From the NCBI GenBank assembly GCA_019925095.2, contig CM034389.1, positions 16,727,435-16,791,434 on the forward strand: 64,000 nucleotides of DNA. Direction: 5' to 3'. Positions 55,531 through 64,000 of this stretch are shown here, piece after piece (positions within the stretch are counted from its first letter, which is position 1; each line of letters starts with the position of its first letter). This DNA comes from Dendrolimus kikuchii (taxonomy: Eukaryota; Arthropoda; Insecta; Lepidoptera; Lasiocampidae). The notes beneath the pieces are model-generated. The model saw nothing but the letters and a program-made list of their open reading frames with translations. It did no database searches and was not told the origin of the DNA. The position numbers and the translations under genes were made by a program.

Positions 55531-55732
55531 AGATTTTAAAAATTTTTTTTGTTTCTCTGTTTGTACGGGCTAATTTACGAAACGACTTGACCGATTTAAA
55601 TGAAATTTTGTATGGTGGTAGCTTATATCCCTAGTCAACATATAGGATACTTTTGATGCTGAAAAATTAAAGAGTACCCGTGGGATAGTTAAAAAAACTT
55701 ACCACGCGGACGAAGTCGCGGGCATTAGCTAG
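55531..55732 (+). mobile_element. Helitron 3' part
   Basis: GTTTGTACGGGCTAATTTAC, GACTTGACCGATTTAAATGA, CATATAGGATACTTTTGATG, then CACGCGGACGAAGTCGCGGG, CATTAG and CTAG|T at 55729-55732. The 5' TC end was not found. Confidence 0.65.
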
Positions 55733-56826
55733 TTTATAATAAAATGTTATTTATATTTTTATAAATACTCACTTTTTACTACTTCTGTAGTCGATGTAAT
55801 TTAGTTATTTCATAGAATAATAATACTGTTAATGGCAATCTCACAGTAAAAAAGTAAGTCCGAAAAAAACCGTAAATGTTATGTTTGTAGATGGCGCTAT
55901 CAGTCTGTTTATATGTAGAAAAAACATCACTAGACTTTCAACCATAATTTTATATTATTTAAAACAAATATTTAATCTACCAAAATATTAAATTGGAGAG
56001 AAATTCATTAAATTGTTGTCTGGTATCTAAAAAAATCGTTGATATAAGTAATAAAATCTTGGTTACATATCTAGTAGTATTTTGCTATATCCTCCTGGGT
56101 TCGTCCTACCTGAACTTAAATATACCAACCTACACTTTTTTTTAAATAATTAATTAATATTAATTTAATAGTAATAAAAACTGTAAAGTACATATTTTGA
56201 CTTTTATTTTAATACGAACTTGTATGTGACAAAATCATTGCGATTATTTTAATATGAGCCCCAAACACAAGTTGGGTCTAATGGCGTCAGACAAATTATT
56301 ATTTTTAAAGCATGCCAAGCCTCAACAAAAACGGAAGAATTGTAGTGTCCTCTGAGAATATAGGATTTAGGGACTTTTTTGAGCTATATTATTATTGGAC
56401 GATTGTGATAATTATAATAATCATTCTTTTCCATATAATTCATACTATAGGTATATAAATGTAATGCTATCCAGATAATGAGCATTAACTAAAAGTAAAA
56501 CTTCTTTAACGTCAATTAAAGTTGTTCATGAAAGTTCTCAGTAATGAACCAACGCGATCAAGCGCTGTTTGTTGTTTTTCGCCTGCACTAATTGGTACAG
56601 TTATTAAGCACAAGTTTTGAAGATGCATTGTGTAACAATCTAAATCTACATAGAAACAGTACACAAATTTTATACGTTTTCTACTTTTATTAGTTTATAT
56701 ATAAGCGTGCAGCAAACTTACTACACTAAACTATTATTATTAAGAATTACATATTATCTTGTAAGTTATTGTGTGGATCTGATGCTTATTTCCACTTTGG
56801 ATGTCGTTAGTTTATACTAATAAGCC
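55733..56826. other. Intergenic, nothing recognised
   Basis: AT-rich, no gene or repeat assigned. Confidence 0.5.
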
Positions 56827-56970
56827 TCGTCGTCAGCCATTCGTAGTCCACTGCTGGACATAGGCCTCCTCAAGACGGCGCCACTCATCCCTGTCCTCTG
56901 TTTTCCTCATCCAGCGCTTACCGGCGACCTTGGACAGGTCGTCGGTCCATCGGGCTGGAGGGCGTCCGAC
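56827..56970 (-). mobile_element. LINE polyprotein C-terminal fragment
   Basis: The minus strand encodes RRPPARWTDDL, VAGKRWMRKTEDRDEW, then a final block over CAGTGGACTACGAATGGCTG, the characteristic end of RTE-like retroposon proteins. Short, well preserved. Confidence 0.65.
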
Positions 56971-56991
56971 TAATAAGCCTATTTGTGCCTA

Positions 56992-57055
56992 ATAAGAAAA
57001 CTACGTTAAAACGTAGTTTTATTATGTATACAAGTCGCGAAAACTTAAGAAAATA
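56992..57055 (+). mobile_element. Minimal copy of the fold-back retroelement
   Basis: 64 bp with only the constant end: CGTTAAAACGTAGTTTTATT, ATGTATACAAGTCGCGAAAA, CTTAAGAAAATA. Flanked by a perfect 13-bp duplication, CTATTTGTGCCTA (56979-56991 and 57056-57068). It sits beside a LINE fragment. Confidence 0.85.
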
Positions 57056-57124
57056 CTATTTGTGCCTAGTTGGTAAATATGTACATATGTATGTAGTTTG
57101 CAATACTTAGTTGTAGCAATGTAT

Positions 57125-57129
57125 ACCTG
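57125..57129. repeat. Target site duplication, left copy
   Basis: ACCTG, matching 63905-63909. Confidence 0.85.
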
Positions 57130-57480
57130 TGTTCCGTAATAATAGCACCATCAATTTTTCCGCGTATTTCATAACTTCCAATTTTAGTATATTTAAAAAC
57201 AAATGCATCACCACCCCGTGTGAGCTATCGATGCCGATGCTGCCCTCACGCGGATATTCAGTGCAACTTTCTACACCGCACGCGCCGCATCGACCTTCCT
57301 GTTTTTTCGTCCATTTGCAAGTGTTTTCAAATATACAATTAGCTAATCCTCTAGCCAATCAAGAAATCGTGCCAGTGAATGTGATTTAAAATCCACGATC
57401 GAAGGGTTCCCGCAGCACAGCAAGCAAGGTAAGTGGTTGTGCATTTGGCGTTTTCCAAATTCCGCATTCTAAACCGTACA
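57130..57480 (+). repeat. 5' LTR of the BEL/Pao element
   Basis: 351 bp, starts TGTTCCGTAATAATAGC and ends AAACCGTACA. Contains the element's promoter by position; no TATA box stands out. Confidence 0.95.
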
Positions 57481-57945
57481 TTTTTTGTTCCATTCGAACC
57501 GGGTAACGATTAATTGATTGTGCTAGTTTTCCTACTTCTCTTCCACATTTCTATCCTGTATTTATATACTTACTTACTAATATAAAAGCAAATTTCATCG
57601 TAATTAGAATTATTTCAAAGTACCTACGTTACGATATTTTATTCGTGCGACTGCAAGTTGCTACGCAGTGAATGCATTAGGGCAGGCGCACACAGCTACA
57701 AAAAAAAATTACTTAAACTGCATCTTAATTTTTAAATATAGTTTATAGTTTTTTTATTATACCTTTTATTAGACTATATCATACTTGTGCTTTTTGTATT
57801 TTTATACCTTTTCATCAGTTACCGTTTTCTAATTTTACTATACTTTTTTTTGGTTGTTTATTTTAATTATAACGCTTAATCTTTAAAGCTCTTCTTTTTA
57901 TATTAATTCTTCTTTGATTTCTTGGTCTAACTAATTAATTTCAAA
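57481..57945 (+). other. BEL/Pao 5' untranslated leader
   Basis: AT-rich leader. The first bases, TTTTTTGTTCCATTCGAACC, contain a TTCGAA word but do not match a tRNA 3' end starting with TGG. Confidence 0.5.
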
Positions 57946-58047
57946 ATGTCTCTTTCGGAGAAAGAGCTTGCTGAAAAGGAACAGTTACTTTTCGAAGTTC
58001 GAAGTTTTGATGGCCAATTTAAAAAAGATGTTAGATTATTCAACTAA
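57946..58047 (+). pseudogene. BEL/Pao gag start frame, cut by frameshift
   Basis: ATG at 57946 in the context TTTCAAAATGTC opens 33 codons (MSLSEKELAEKEQLL...) and stops at TAA 58045. The duplicated 7-mer CGAAGTT (57993-57999, 58000-58006) throws it out of the main gag frame. Confidence 0.8.
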
Positions 58048-61000
58048 AAGTGAAACGCAATTCAAATGCAGATTGAGAGAGCTGGGTAGTTACAAAAAGG
58101 ATTTTATTAAAACTCAAACCAAATTAGAGAAAATTTTGGTAAAGGAAAAAACATTCGATAAACATGAACAATACACTATTCGAGAACAATTTGACGATAT
58201 GTTTTATGAGGTTCAAGCCGCGTCCGATTTAATGAAATCACAAGCTCGTCACAGTATTTCTAATGTACACTCGCCTTTATCTCGGATTCCACAATCTCGC
58301 GTTTTGCCACTACCTCCCTTACAGCTGCCTACTTTCGATGGACAACCAACTGAATGGAATAGTTTTTATGATTTATTTAAATCTTTGATAACTAATAATG
58401 AACATTTAAGTGAAGTTGAAAAGTTCAGATATTTGTTGCTTTCCGTAAAGGGTGAACCCTATAATCTTATCAAATCTTTGCCTGTAACAAACGAAAATTA
58501 CAATAATGCCGTCCAAATATTGATAAATCGATATGAAAACAAACGTATTGTCGCATCTAAACATTTGGATCGTATCATTGACCTTGGAAACCTTAATGAC
58601 AAAAACATCCATAATGATTTAAGAAATTTGATTAATATTTACTTTGAAAATATTACAGCTCTTAAATCACTGGGTTTCCCTATTCATTCTTGGGATTTTG
58701 TCCTTTTAAACATATTATTACGAAAATTACCTGACTCCGTAAGAAGTCGTTTCGAAACATCCCTTCCCTCACCTAGTGAGATACCTTCCGTTGGAGAATT
58801 ACTCGATTTTCTCGAAAAGGAATTAATGGCATTCGAAGTAATGTCCAGCGCCGGCAGGACGATGCCGCACCAGGCGAAACCGGCGACCATACCTCAGCCG
58901 CAAGTGCGCGAGCGGCGCCGTATCCCTCTTTCGCGTTCTCTCACCGACGCGCGCCCCGAAGTTGCGCCGCGCTTCGCTTCCTCCACTCCTCGGTCATATA
59001 ATGTACACGCCGCGACTGCTATTGACTTTGAGAGCAATGACCCTTCCTCTGCTAGCCCTTCCCATTTAAAAAATATAAATAAATGTTTTTATTGCAAGTC
59101 AACTTTTCATCCACTATACAGATGTGAGGATTTTAATCAATTACCTTTATTAGATCGTAAAAAAATCGTTGCAAATAATAAAATATGTATTAATTGCCTA
59201 TCAGTTGGACATGATGGTAAAAACTGCAACTCTAAATTTTCTTGTCGAAGCTGTTCACAACGTCACCATACAACTTTGCATGAATCTAATTCAAATGATC
59301 TATTTGACCATAGTGATATAAAAGTTACCTCTGATTCCACATCTCATACGGATCCACATATAAAATCTACTCTTCCAGAAAATTCTAGTTGTAACAATGT
59401 TTCTATTTCCTCTCTTCCACCACTACTTCCAAGTGATGTAAATGGCTCTTCAAGTAAACAAAAGTGTACAGTTTTACTTACCACTGCATTAATAAATCTA
59501 CGACCTGCTTGTGACGAACCTTATATTCCCCAGCTTACTCGTGCTCTTATCGATCAGGGTAGTCAAACTACTATTATATCTGAATCATGTGTTCAACGTT
59601 TGAGACTGCCACGTTTTCGTATCAATCCTACCATGTCTGTTTCAGGCATTGGTAACTCCACAGAAACCCGTCGTGGTGTCGCGTTCTGTGAAATAACTCC
59701 TTATAATAAATCTGAACCTAAACTTTATATTGAAGCTTTAATCCTTCCGACCATTACAAATTATTTACCATCCATTCCTAACTCTTTTGAAAATATTCCC
59801 CACATAAAAAACATTCCTCTTGCTGATCCAGATCTTCGCTCTAGACGTCCTATTGAACTTCTGTTGGGTTCGGATTATAGTGACAAAATACTACTTCATG
59901 ACAACATTATTGGTCCACAAGGCACTCCTGTTGCCATTAACAGCATATTTGGCTACTTATTAAATGGGAAAATCTCCCATTCACTTTCACAAAATGTATC
60001 TGTTAATCTTAGCACTTGCAATTTAGATATTCAACTTCAAAAGTTTTGGGAAGTTGAATCTATTTCTGATGAAAAACCTCCTTCAAAGGAGGATGAACTT
60101 TGTGAGGCCATTTTTTCTCGATCATGTACTCGTGATATTTCCGGAAAATATATTGTAGCCCTTCCCTTTAAAGAAAACGCTTCACCTCTGGGAGAATCCC
60201 GAGGTATTGCCTTCACACGCTTACTTCAGTTAGAGAAGCGGCTAGAAAATAATCCGACTTTACGTATAGAATACTCCAAATGCTTACAAGAATATTTAGA
60301 TTATGGACATATGGAACCTGTGCCTAAAGAAAAAATGAATGATTGTCGTTCTTATTATATTCCACATCATTCTGTGATTAAGTCATCTAGTCTAACCACT
60401 AAAGTCCGAGTAGTCTTCAACGCGTCTTCAAAATCATCAAATGGTATATCGTTGAACGATAATTTATTAACAGGTCCGAAATTACACAAGGATATTTGTG
60501 ACATACTTTTAAAATTTCGACTTCATAAAATAGTTTTTACAGCAGACATCAAAATGATGTACCGTTTTATTCAAGTTCGCCCTGAAGATCGTGATTTTCA
60601 ACGGATCCTTTGGCGATTTTCTACTGATGATCCAGTACAAGATTTTCGTCTGTGTACCGTAACTTTCGGCGTAGCTTCTGCACCATATCTTGCGCTTCAA
60701 ACGTTGCATCAACTTGCTTTAGATGAAGCTTCAACCTATCCGCAAGCTTCCGCTATCTTGTTACATGACGTATTCGTTGATGACGTCATTTCTGGTGCAG
60801 ATACTCTTGAAAAGGCTATCTCCCTCCAGAAGGAGCTTCAAGCTCTATGTCTTTCGGGCACATTCCAGTTGCGTAAGTGGTCAAGTAATAGTGCCGAATT
60901 CCTTAACGCCATTAGTGACACTACTAAAGTAGAAGACGACACTATGGTACTTTCCTCCCTTAACGATGATACCTCCATCAAGGTCTTGGGGCTACAATGG

Positions 61001-62320
61001 AACCCGAAATATGATAAATTTCACTACAGTGTAGCATCTCCCTCCACAATTTGTTCTAAAAGGAGTATTCTATCCGAGGTCGCCAGAATGTTTGACCCAA
61101 TGGGGTTTCTTAGCCCTGTCACAATTTTCGTTAAATATCTAATCCAACTTCTTTGGATTGCTGGAATTGATTGGGATGAAAGTCCACCTCAATCTATTTG
61201 CGATCAATGGTTACAGTTTGTAACAGAATTACCATTACTTAAAAATCTAAAGCTTCCTCGATATGTTTTGTTTGGTAAAACGGACGTCCAATTACATGGA
61301 TTTGCAGATGCTTCAGAAAAGGCATATGCGGCATCTGTTTATCTTCGTGTTATAGATGAATCTAATAAAATCTCAGTAAATTTGGTTTTTGCGCAGACTA
61401 AAGTTGCACCACTTAAAAGGCTTTCCCTGCCAAGATTAGAGCTTTTGGCAGCCGTTCTTCTTACAAAACTACTGACCAAAGTTCATAATGTTTATAAAAC
61501 ATTCATTCCACTTCAAAATATATTTGCATGGAGTGACTCTTCTATAACGCTTGCATGGATTCGTTCTCCGTCTTTTGAATGGAAAACTTTTGTTTCGGAT
61601 CGAGTCAATCTAATTACTAGTTCTGTCCCAGCATCTCACTGGAGACATATTTGTTCCGAACAAAATCCCGCTGATTGCGCATCTCGAGGCGTTCTCCCAT
61701 CGAAACTGGACCAAAACTTATGGTTTCACGGTCCCAGTTGGCTTTGCAACCCAGAATCTATGTGGCCTGTATCAAAAATTGATTTTACAACTGATGAAGA
61801 ACGGCGTAAAATTGTCACTCTAACACAAGCACCTGACATGTCATCAGTTTCGTTCATTGAAAGTTTTTCGTCTTTTACAAAGGTCCTTCGAATCATTTCT
61901 TATATATTTAGATTTTACTATAGATGTAAAAGGATTCAATTTTATTCTTCTAAATTAATTACCATACCTGAATTAAAGTTTTCCCATGACCGTTTAATTT
62001 TAATTGTCCAAAGAACTCAATTTTCGGATGTTTTCTCTCAACTGGAATCACACAAAAACTGTACTAAAACCATTCAAAGGCTTAAACCATTCGTAGATAA
62101 CATTGGATTACTCCGTATCGGAGGGAGAATTCAAAGAGCCAATATTTCTTACGATGCCAAACATCAAATTTTGTTGCCAACTAAACATCATTTAACTGAT
62201 CTAATTATTGATCATAATCACAAGATCCACTTACATGTTGGGCCTCAAACACTCCAGTATATTCTTTCTCAAACATATTGGATCTTATCAGCTCGCAAAG
62301 CTGTACGTTCCCGTACCTAG
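57968..62320 (+). CDS. BEL/Pao gag-pol, first open segment
   Basis: 1451 codons including the stop. Gag: a coiled, charged start, then a DUF1759-type domain (LPTFDGQPTEWNSFYDLF; about residues 110-290). Zinc knuckles: CFYCKSTFHPLYRC near 372 and CINCLSVGHDGKNC near 405. Aspartic protease with DQGS at about 528. Reverse transcriptase at about 790-980 with TADIKMMYRFIQV and the catalytic FVDD near 935. RNase H-like domain with GFADASEKAYAASVY near 1111 and AWSDSS. Integrase zinc-finger histidines DHNHKIHLHVG near 1418. The likely natural start is the ATG at 57946 in another frame; a 7-bp tandem duplication at 57993-58006 shifts the frame between it and this segment. A TAG at 62318-62320 ends it. 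Confidence 0.93.
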   Translation: MLKRNSYFSKFEVLMANLKKMLDYSTKSETQFKCRLRELGSYKKDFIKTQTKLEKILVKEKTFDKHEQYTIREQFDDMFYEVQAASDLMKSQARHSISNVHSPLSRIPQSRVLPLPPLQLPTFDGQPTEWNSFYDLFKSLITNNEHLSEVEKFRYLLLSVKGEPYNLIKSLPVTNENYNNAVQILINRYENKRIVASKHLDRIIDLGNLNDKNIHNDLRNLINIYFENITALKSLGFPIHSWDFVLLNILLRKLPDSVRSRFETSLPSPSEIPSVGELLDFLEKELMAFEVMSSAGRTMPHQAKPATIPQPQVRERRRIPLSRSLTDARPEVAPRFASSTPRSYNVHAATAIDFESNDPSSASPSHLKNINKCFYCKSTFHPLYRCEDFNQLPLLDRKKIVANNKICINCLSVGHDGKNCNSKFSCRSCSQRHHTTLHESNSNDLFDHSDIKVTSDSTSHTDPHIKSTLPENSSCNNVSISSLPPLLPSDVNGSSSKQKCTVLLTTALINLRPACDEPYIPQLTRALIDQGSQTTIISESCVQRLRLPRFRINPTMSVSGIGNSTETRRGVAFCEITPYNKSEPKLYIEALILPTITNYLPSIPNSFENIPHIKNIPLADPDLRSRRPIELLLGSDYSDKILLHDNIIGPQGTPVAINSIFGYLLNGKISHSLSQNVSVNLSTCNLDIQLQKFWEVESISDEKPPSKEDELCEAIFSRSCTRDISGKYIVALPFKENASPLGESRGIAFTRLLQLEKRLENNPTLRIEYSKCLQEYLDYGHMEPVPKEKMNDCRSYYIPHHSVIKSSSLTTKVRVVFNASSKSSNGISLNDNLLTGPKLHKDICDILLKFRLHKIVFTADIKMMYRFIQVRPEDRDFQRILWRFSTDDPVQDFRLCTVTFGVASAPYLALQTLHQLALDEASTYPQASAILLHDVFVDDVISGADTLEKAISLQKELQALCLSGTFQLRKWSSNSAEFLNAISDTTKVEDDTMVLSSLNDDTSIKVLGLQWNPKYDKFHYSVASPSTICSKRSILSEVARMFDPMGFLSPVTIFVKYLIQLLWIAGIDWDESPPQSICDQWLQFVTELPLLKNLKLPRYVLFGKTDVQLHGFADASEKAYAASVYLRVIDESNKISVNLVFAQTKVAPLKRLSLPRLELLAAVLLTKLLTKVHNVYKTFIPLQNIFAWSDSSITLAWIRSPSFEWKTFVSDRVNLITSSVPASHWRHICSEQNPADCASRGVLPSKLDQNLWFHGPSWLCNPESMWPVSKIDFTTDEERRKIVTLTQAPDMSSVSFIESFSSFTKVLRIISYIFRFYYRCKRIQFYSSKLITIPELKFSHDRLILIVQRTQFSDVFSQLESHKNCTKTIQRLKPFVDNIGLLRIGGRIQRANISYDAKHQILLPTKHHLTDLIIDHNHKIHLHVGPQTLQYILSQTYWILSARKAVRSRT

Positions 62321-63340
62321 CGATGTGTGCAGTGTTTCCGTGCACATCCTTCTGCTCCAAAGCCCTCTATGGCTCCCCTGCCTGCTTCGAGAGTTAGTGA
62401 ACTTCGTCCTTTTCTTCACGTAGGAATTGATATGGCCGGCCCATTTGATACTAAGAGAGATAATTATAGAAATTCATCGACGTTCAAATCCTACGTTTGT
62501 GTATTCATATGTATGTCAACTAAAGCTATACATCTAGAATTAATCAAAGATCTGTCCACTGAAGCTCTTCTTAATTCCTTACGCAGATTTGTTTCTCGCC
62601 GTGGCTTGTGCTCGGACATATATTCAGATTGCGGGCGTAATTTCGTTGGCTGCAATCGTTATTTAAAGGAGTTGTATTCATTTTTAGAATTAGAGTCAGT
62701 TAAATTTCCTATACAAAATTTTCTCTTATCTCATCGTATTCAATGGTATTTCAATCCTCCATATGCGAGTCATTTCGGTGGCCTTTGGGAGGCTGTTGTT
62801 AAATCAATGAAGACCCACCTTCATCGCGTCATTGGTAATCGTTTCTTGACCTATGACGAGTTTCATACAATACTTTGTCAAATAGAATCTATTCTTAATT
62901 CTCGTCCTCTGAGTGTGCTCAGTAATGATCCAAGTGATCCACTCCCGTTGACACCTGCTCACTTTTTAGTTGGTTCTCCCCTTACTTCAATTCCCGGATA
63001 TAATTTGTCGGAAGAACATCCAAATCGTTTGAAACGTTGGCAAATTATACAACAAGCCATTCAACATTTCTGGCAGCGGTGGAGCGTTGAATACCTTTCT
63101 AGTTTGCAATGTCGACAAAAATGGTTTCGGAATGAAAATTTACCCCATCATGCTCCAATTGTAGAAGGTTCTGTTGTAGTTGTAAAGAACGACAACCTTC
63201 CCCCCTTGCAGTGGCAGCTTGCAGTCGTTCATAAGTTACATCCGGGTTCAGACAATGTTACTCGCGTCGTTACCTTGCGTGTAGGTAGAACTCTCTTTAC
63301 AAGACCCGTAATTAAAATATGTCCTTTGCCAATCGAGTAA
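62321..63340 (+). CDS. BEL/Pao integrase, segment after the in-frame stop
   Basis: Same frame as the preceding segment, separated only by the TAG at 62318-62320. It starts with the zinc-finger cysteines (RCVQCFRAH), then the integrase core: HVGIDMAGPF with the first Asp, YSDCGRNFVG with the second, and FGGLWEAVVKSM with the catalytic Glu. A C-terminal DUF5641-type domain follows (PAHFLVGSPL; RWQIIQQAIQHFWQRW; VVHKLHPGSDN), ending at TAA 63338-63340. The stop splits the HHCC zinc finger, so no whole integrase is made without readthrough. Confidence 0.93.
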   Translation, partial: RCVQCFRAHPSAPKPSMAPLPASRVSELRPFLHVGIDMAGPFDTKRDNYRNSSTFKSYVCVFICMSTKAIHLELIKDLSTEALLNSLRRFVSRRGLCSDIYSDCGRNFVGCNRYLKELYSFLELESVKFPIQNFLLSHRIQWYFNPPYASHFGGLWEAVVKSMKTHLHRVIGNRFLTYDEFHTILCQIESILNSRPLSVLSNDPSDPLPLTPAHFLVGSPLTSIPGYNLSEEHPNRLKRWQIIQQAIQHFWQRWSVEYLSSLQCRQKWFRNENLPHHAPIVEGSVVVVKNDNLPPLQWQLAVVHKLHPGSDNVTRVVTLRVGRTLFTRPVIKICPLPIE

Positions 63341-63553
63341 ACTTTTATCTAATTTAATAATACCTATTTGTAAATAATGCTTTATTTTTACACTTATTAA
63401 CATTTTATTTAACATTCCTTTCCATTCATTTTCCTTTCAAATTTAATTTCCTCCTAACAGATTTCCTTTATTTTCTATTTAATCCATTAACTTTCATGTA
63501 TTTACTTTATTGTTTTCCCTTTAAAACCATGGATGGTTTTAACGCCGGCAGTA
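63341..63553 (+). other. BEL/Pao 3' internal non-coding region
   Basis: Pyrimidine-rich on the plus strand; the last 25 bases before the LTR (ACCATGGATGGTTTTAACGC...) are not purine-rich. Confidence 0.5.
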
Positions 63554-63904
63554 TGTTCCGTAATAATAGCACCATCAATTTTTCCGCGTATTTCATAACT
63601 TCCAATTTTAGTATATTTAAAAACAAATGCATCACCACCCCGTGTGAGCTATCGATGCCGATGCTGCCCTCACGCGGATATTCAGTGCAACTTTCTACAC
63701 CGCACGCGCCGCATCGACCTTCCTGTTTTTTCGTCCATTTGCAAGTGTTTTCAAATATACAATTAGCTAATCCTCTAGCCAATCAAGAAATCGTGCCAGT
63801 GAATGTGATTTACAATCCACGACCGAAGGGTTCCCGCAGCACAGCAAGCAAGGTAAGTGGTTGTGCATTTGGCGTTTTCCAAATTCCGCATTGTAAACCG
63901 TACA
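63554..63904 (+). repeat. 3' LTR of the BEL/Pao element
   Basis: 351 bp, identical to the 5' LTR except for three substitutions. Followed directly by the ACCTG duplication. Confidence 0.95.
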
Positions 63905-63909
63905 ACCTG
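63905..63909. repeat. Target site duplication, right copy
   Basis: ACCTG, matching 57125-57129. Confidence 0.85.
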
Positions 63910-64000
63910 TATTATTTTTTTTGTTTAACTTGACATGACTTCAAGTTGTTAAAGGAAAGTTGTATTTTTTGGGTTTTCGTTACTTTTAAAATCGGTTTCT
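63910..64000. other. Right flank, nothing recognised
   Basis: AT-rich; too short to assign. Confidence 0.5.

Larger units (their letters stand above)
57130..63904 (+). mobile_element. BEL/Pao LTR retrotransposon, near-complete
   Basis: 6.8 kb with two 351-bp LTRs (TG...CA) and a perfect 5-bp target duplication, ACCTG, at 57125-57129 and 63905-63909, the size usual for BEL/Pao. The LTRs differ at three sites (57389, 57399, 57469), so the insertion is recent. The internal region carries gag, protease, reverse transcriptase, RNase H and integrase in one frame, in the usual BEL/Pao order. No env-like frame. Two lesions disable the frame. I saw neither a clear polypurine tract before the 3' LTR nor a convincing tRNA primer site after the 5' LTR. 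Confidence 0.95.

Noticed and set aside
57107..57358. Minus-strand frame repeated at 63507-63782 (MARGLANCIFENTCKW...)
   Set aside because: Present twice only because it lies in both LTRs; no family resemblance.
57481..57510. tRNA primer-binding site from the word ATTCGAACCGGG
   Set aside because: Flanking bases do not form the acceptor and T-stem complement of a tRNA 3' end, and no TGG start follows the LTR.

Overview
The window looks like nuclear DNA of an insect, most probably a moth or butterfly. It is AT-rich and has short exons with canonical GT-AG introns. It is crowded with repeats typical of Lepidoptera: Helitrons with TC...CTAG ends and a GTCT microsatellite, tRNA-derived SINEs, 5'-truncated LINEs, a mariner, a hAT element and a BEL/Pao retrotransposon. 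The species assignment is inference from repeat style and protein similarity recalled from memory. No search was run.

Two host genes can be reconstructed, arranged head to head. On the minus strand, positions 21112 down to 1 hold eleven coding exons of Integrator complex subunit 6 (IntS6): 654 residues from the start codon, with the gene running off the left edge. On the plus strand, 27235 to 35840 holds all eight coding exons of snurportin-1 (383 residues). Every junction fits GT-AG and keeps the frame. Integrator cleaves the 3' ends of spliceosomal snRNA precursors, and snurportin-1 carries capped snRNPs back into the nucleus, so the neighbours act at two steps of snRNA biogenesis. About 6.1 kb separates their start codons.

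The large IntS6 introns hold a complete but broken mariner (15456-16736), a Helitron with a second Helitron nested inside it (10355-11580), a LINE fragment with a 17-bp target duplication, SINEs and fold-back repeats. The divergent intergenic region ends with a 647-bp hAT element (26428-27074, perfect 8-bp target duplication, arrays of CATCGATG sites at both ends) only 160 bp upstream of the snurportin start codon.

From 35.9 to 57 kb I find no convincing host gene. This stretch is a mosaic of Helitrons (including 41710-43684 with a 1.1-kb minisatellite), R1-like and other LINE fragments, SINEs, and AACCGACTTC-ended elements with a large palindrome. It also holds a 118-codon retroelement fragment with a nuclease-like motif and one unexplained small ORF.

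The right end (57130-63904) is a nearly intact, young BEL/Pao LTR retrotransposon. Its 351-bp LTRs differ at three positions, it has a 5-bp target duplication, and its gag-pol frame carries two visible lesions: a 7-bp tandem duplication near the start and one in-frame TAG inside the integrase zinc finger.

I did not find a wholly new biological system. The best leads are the snRNA gene pair with a hAT element in the snurportin upstream region, the fold-back retroelement family with 12-13-bp target duplications, and the nuclease-like retroelement fragment.
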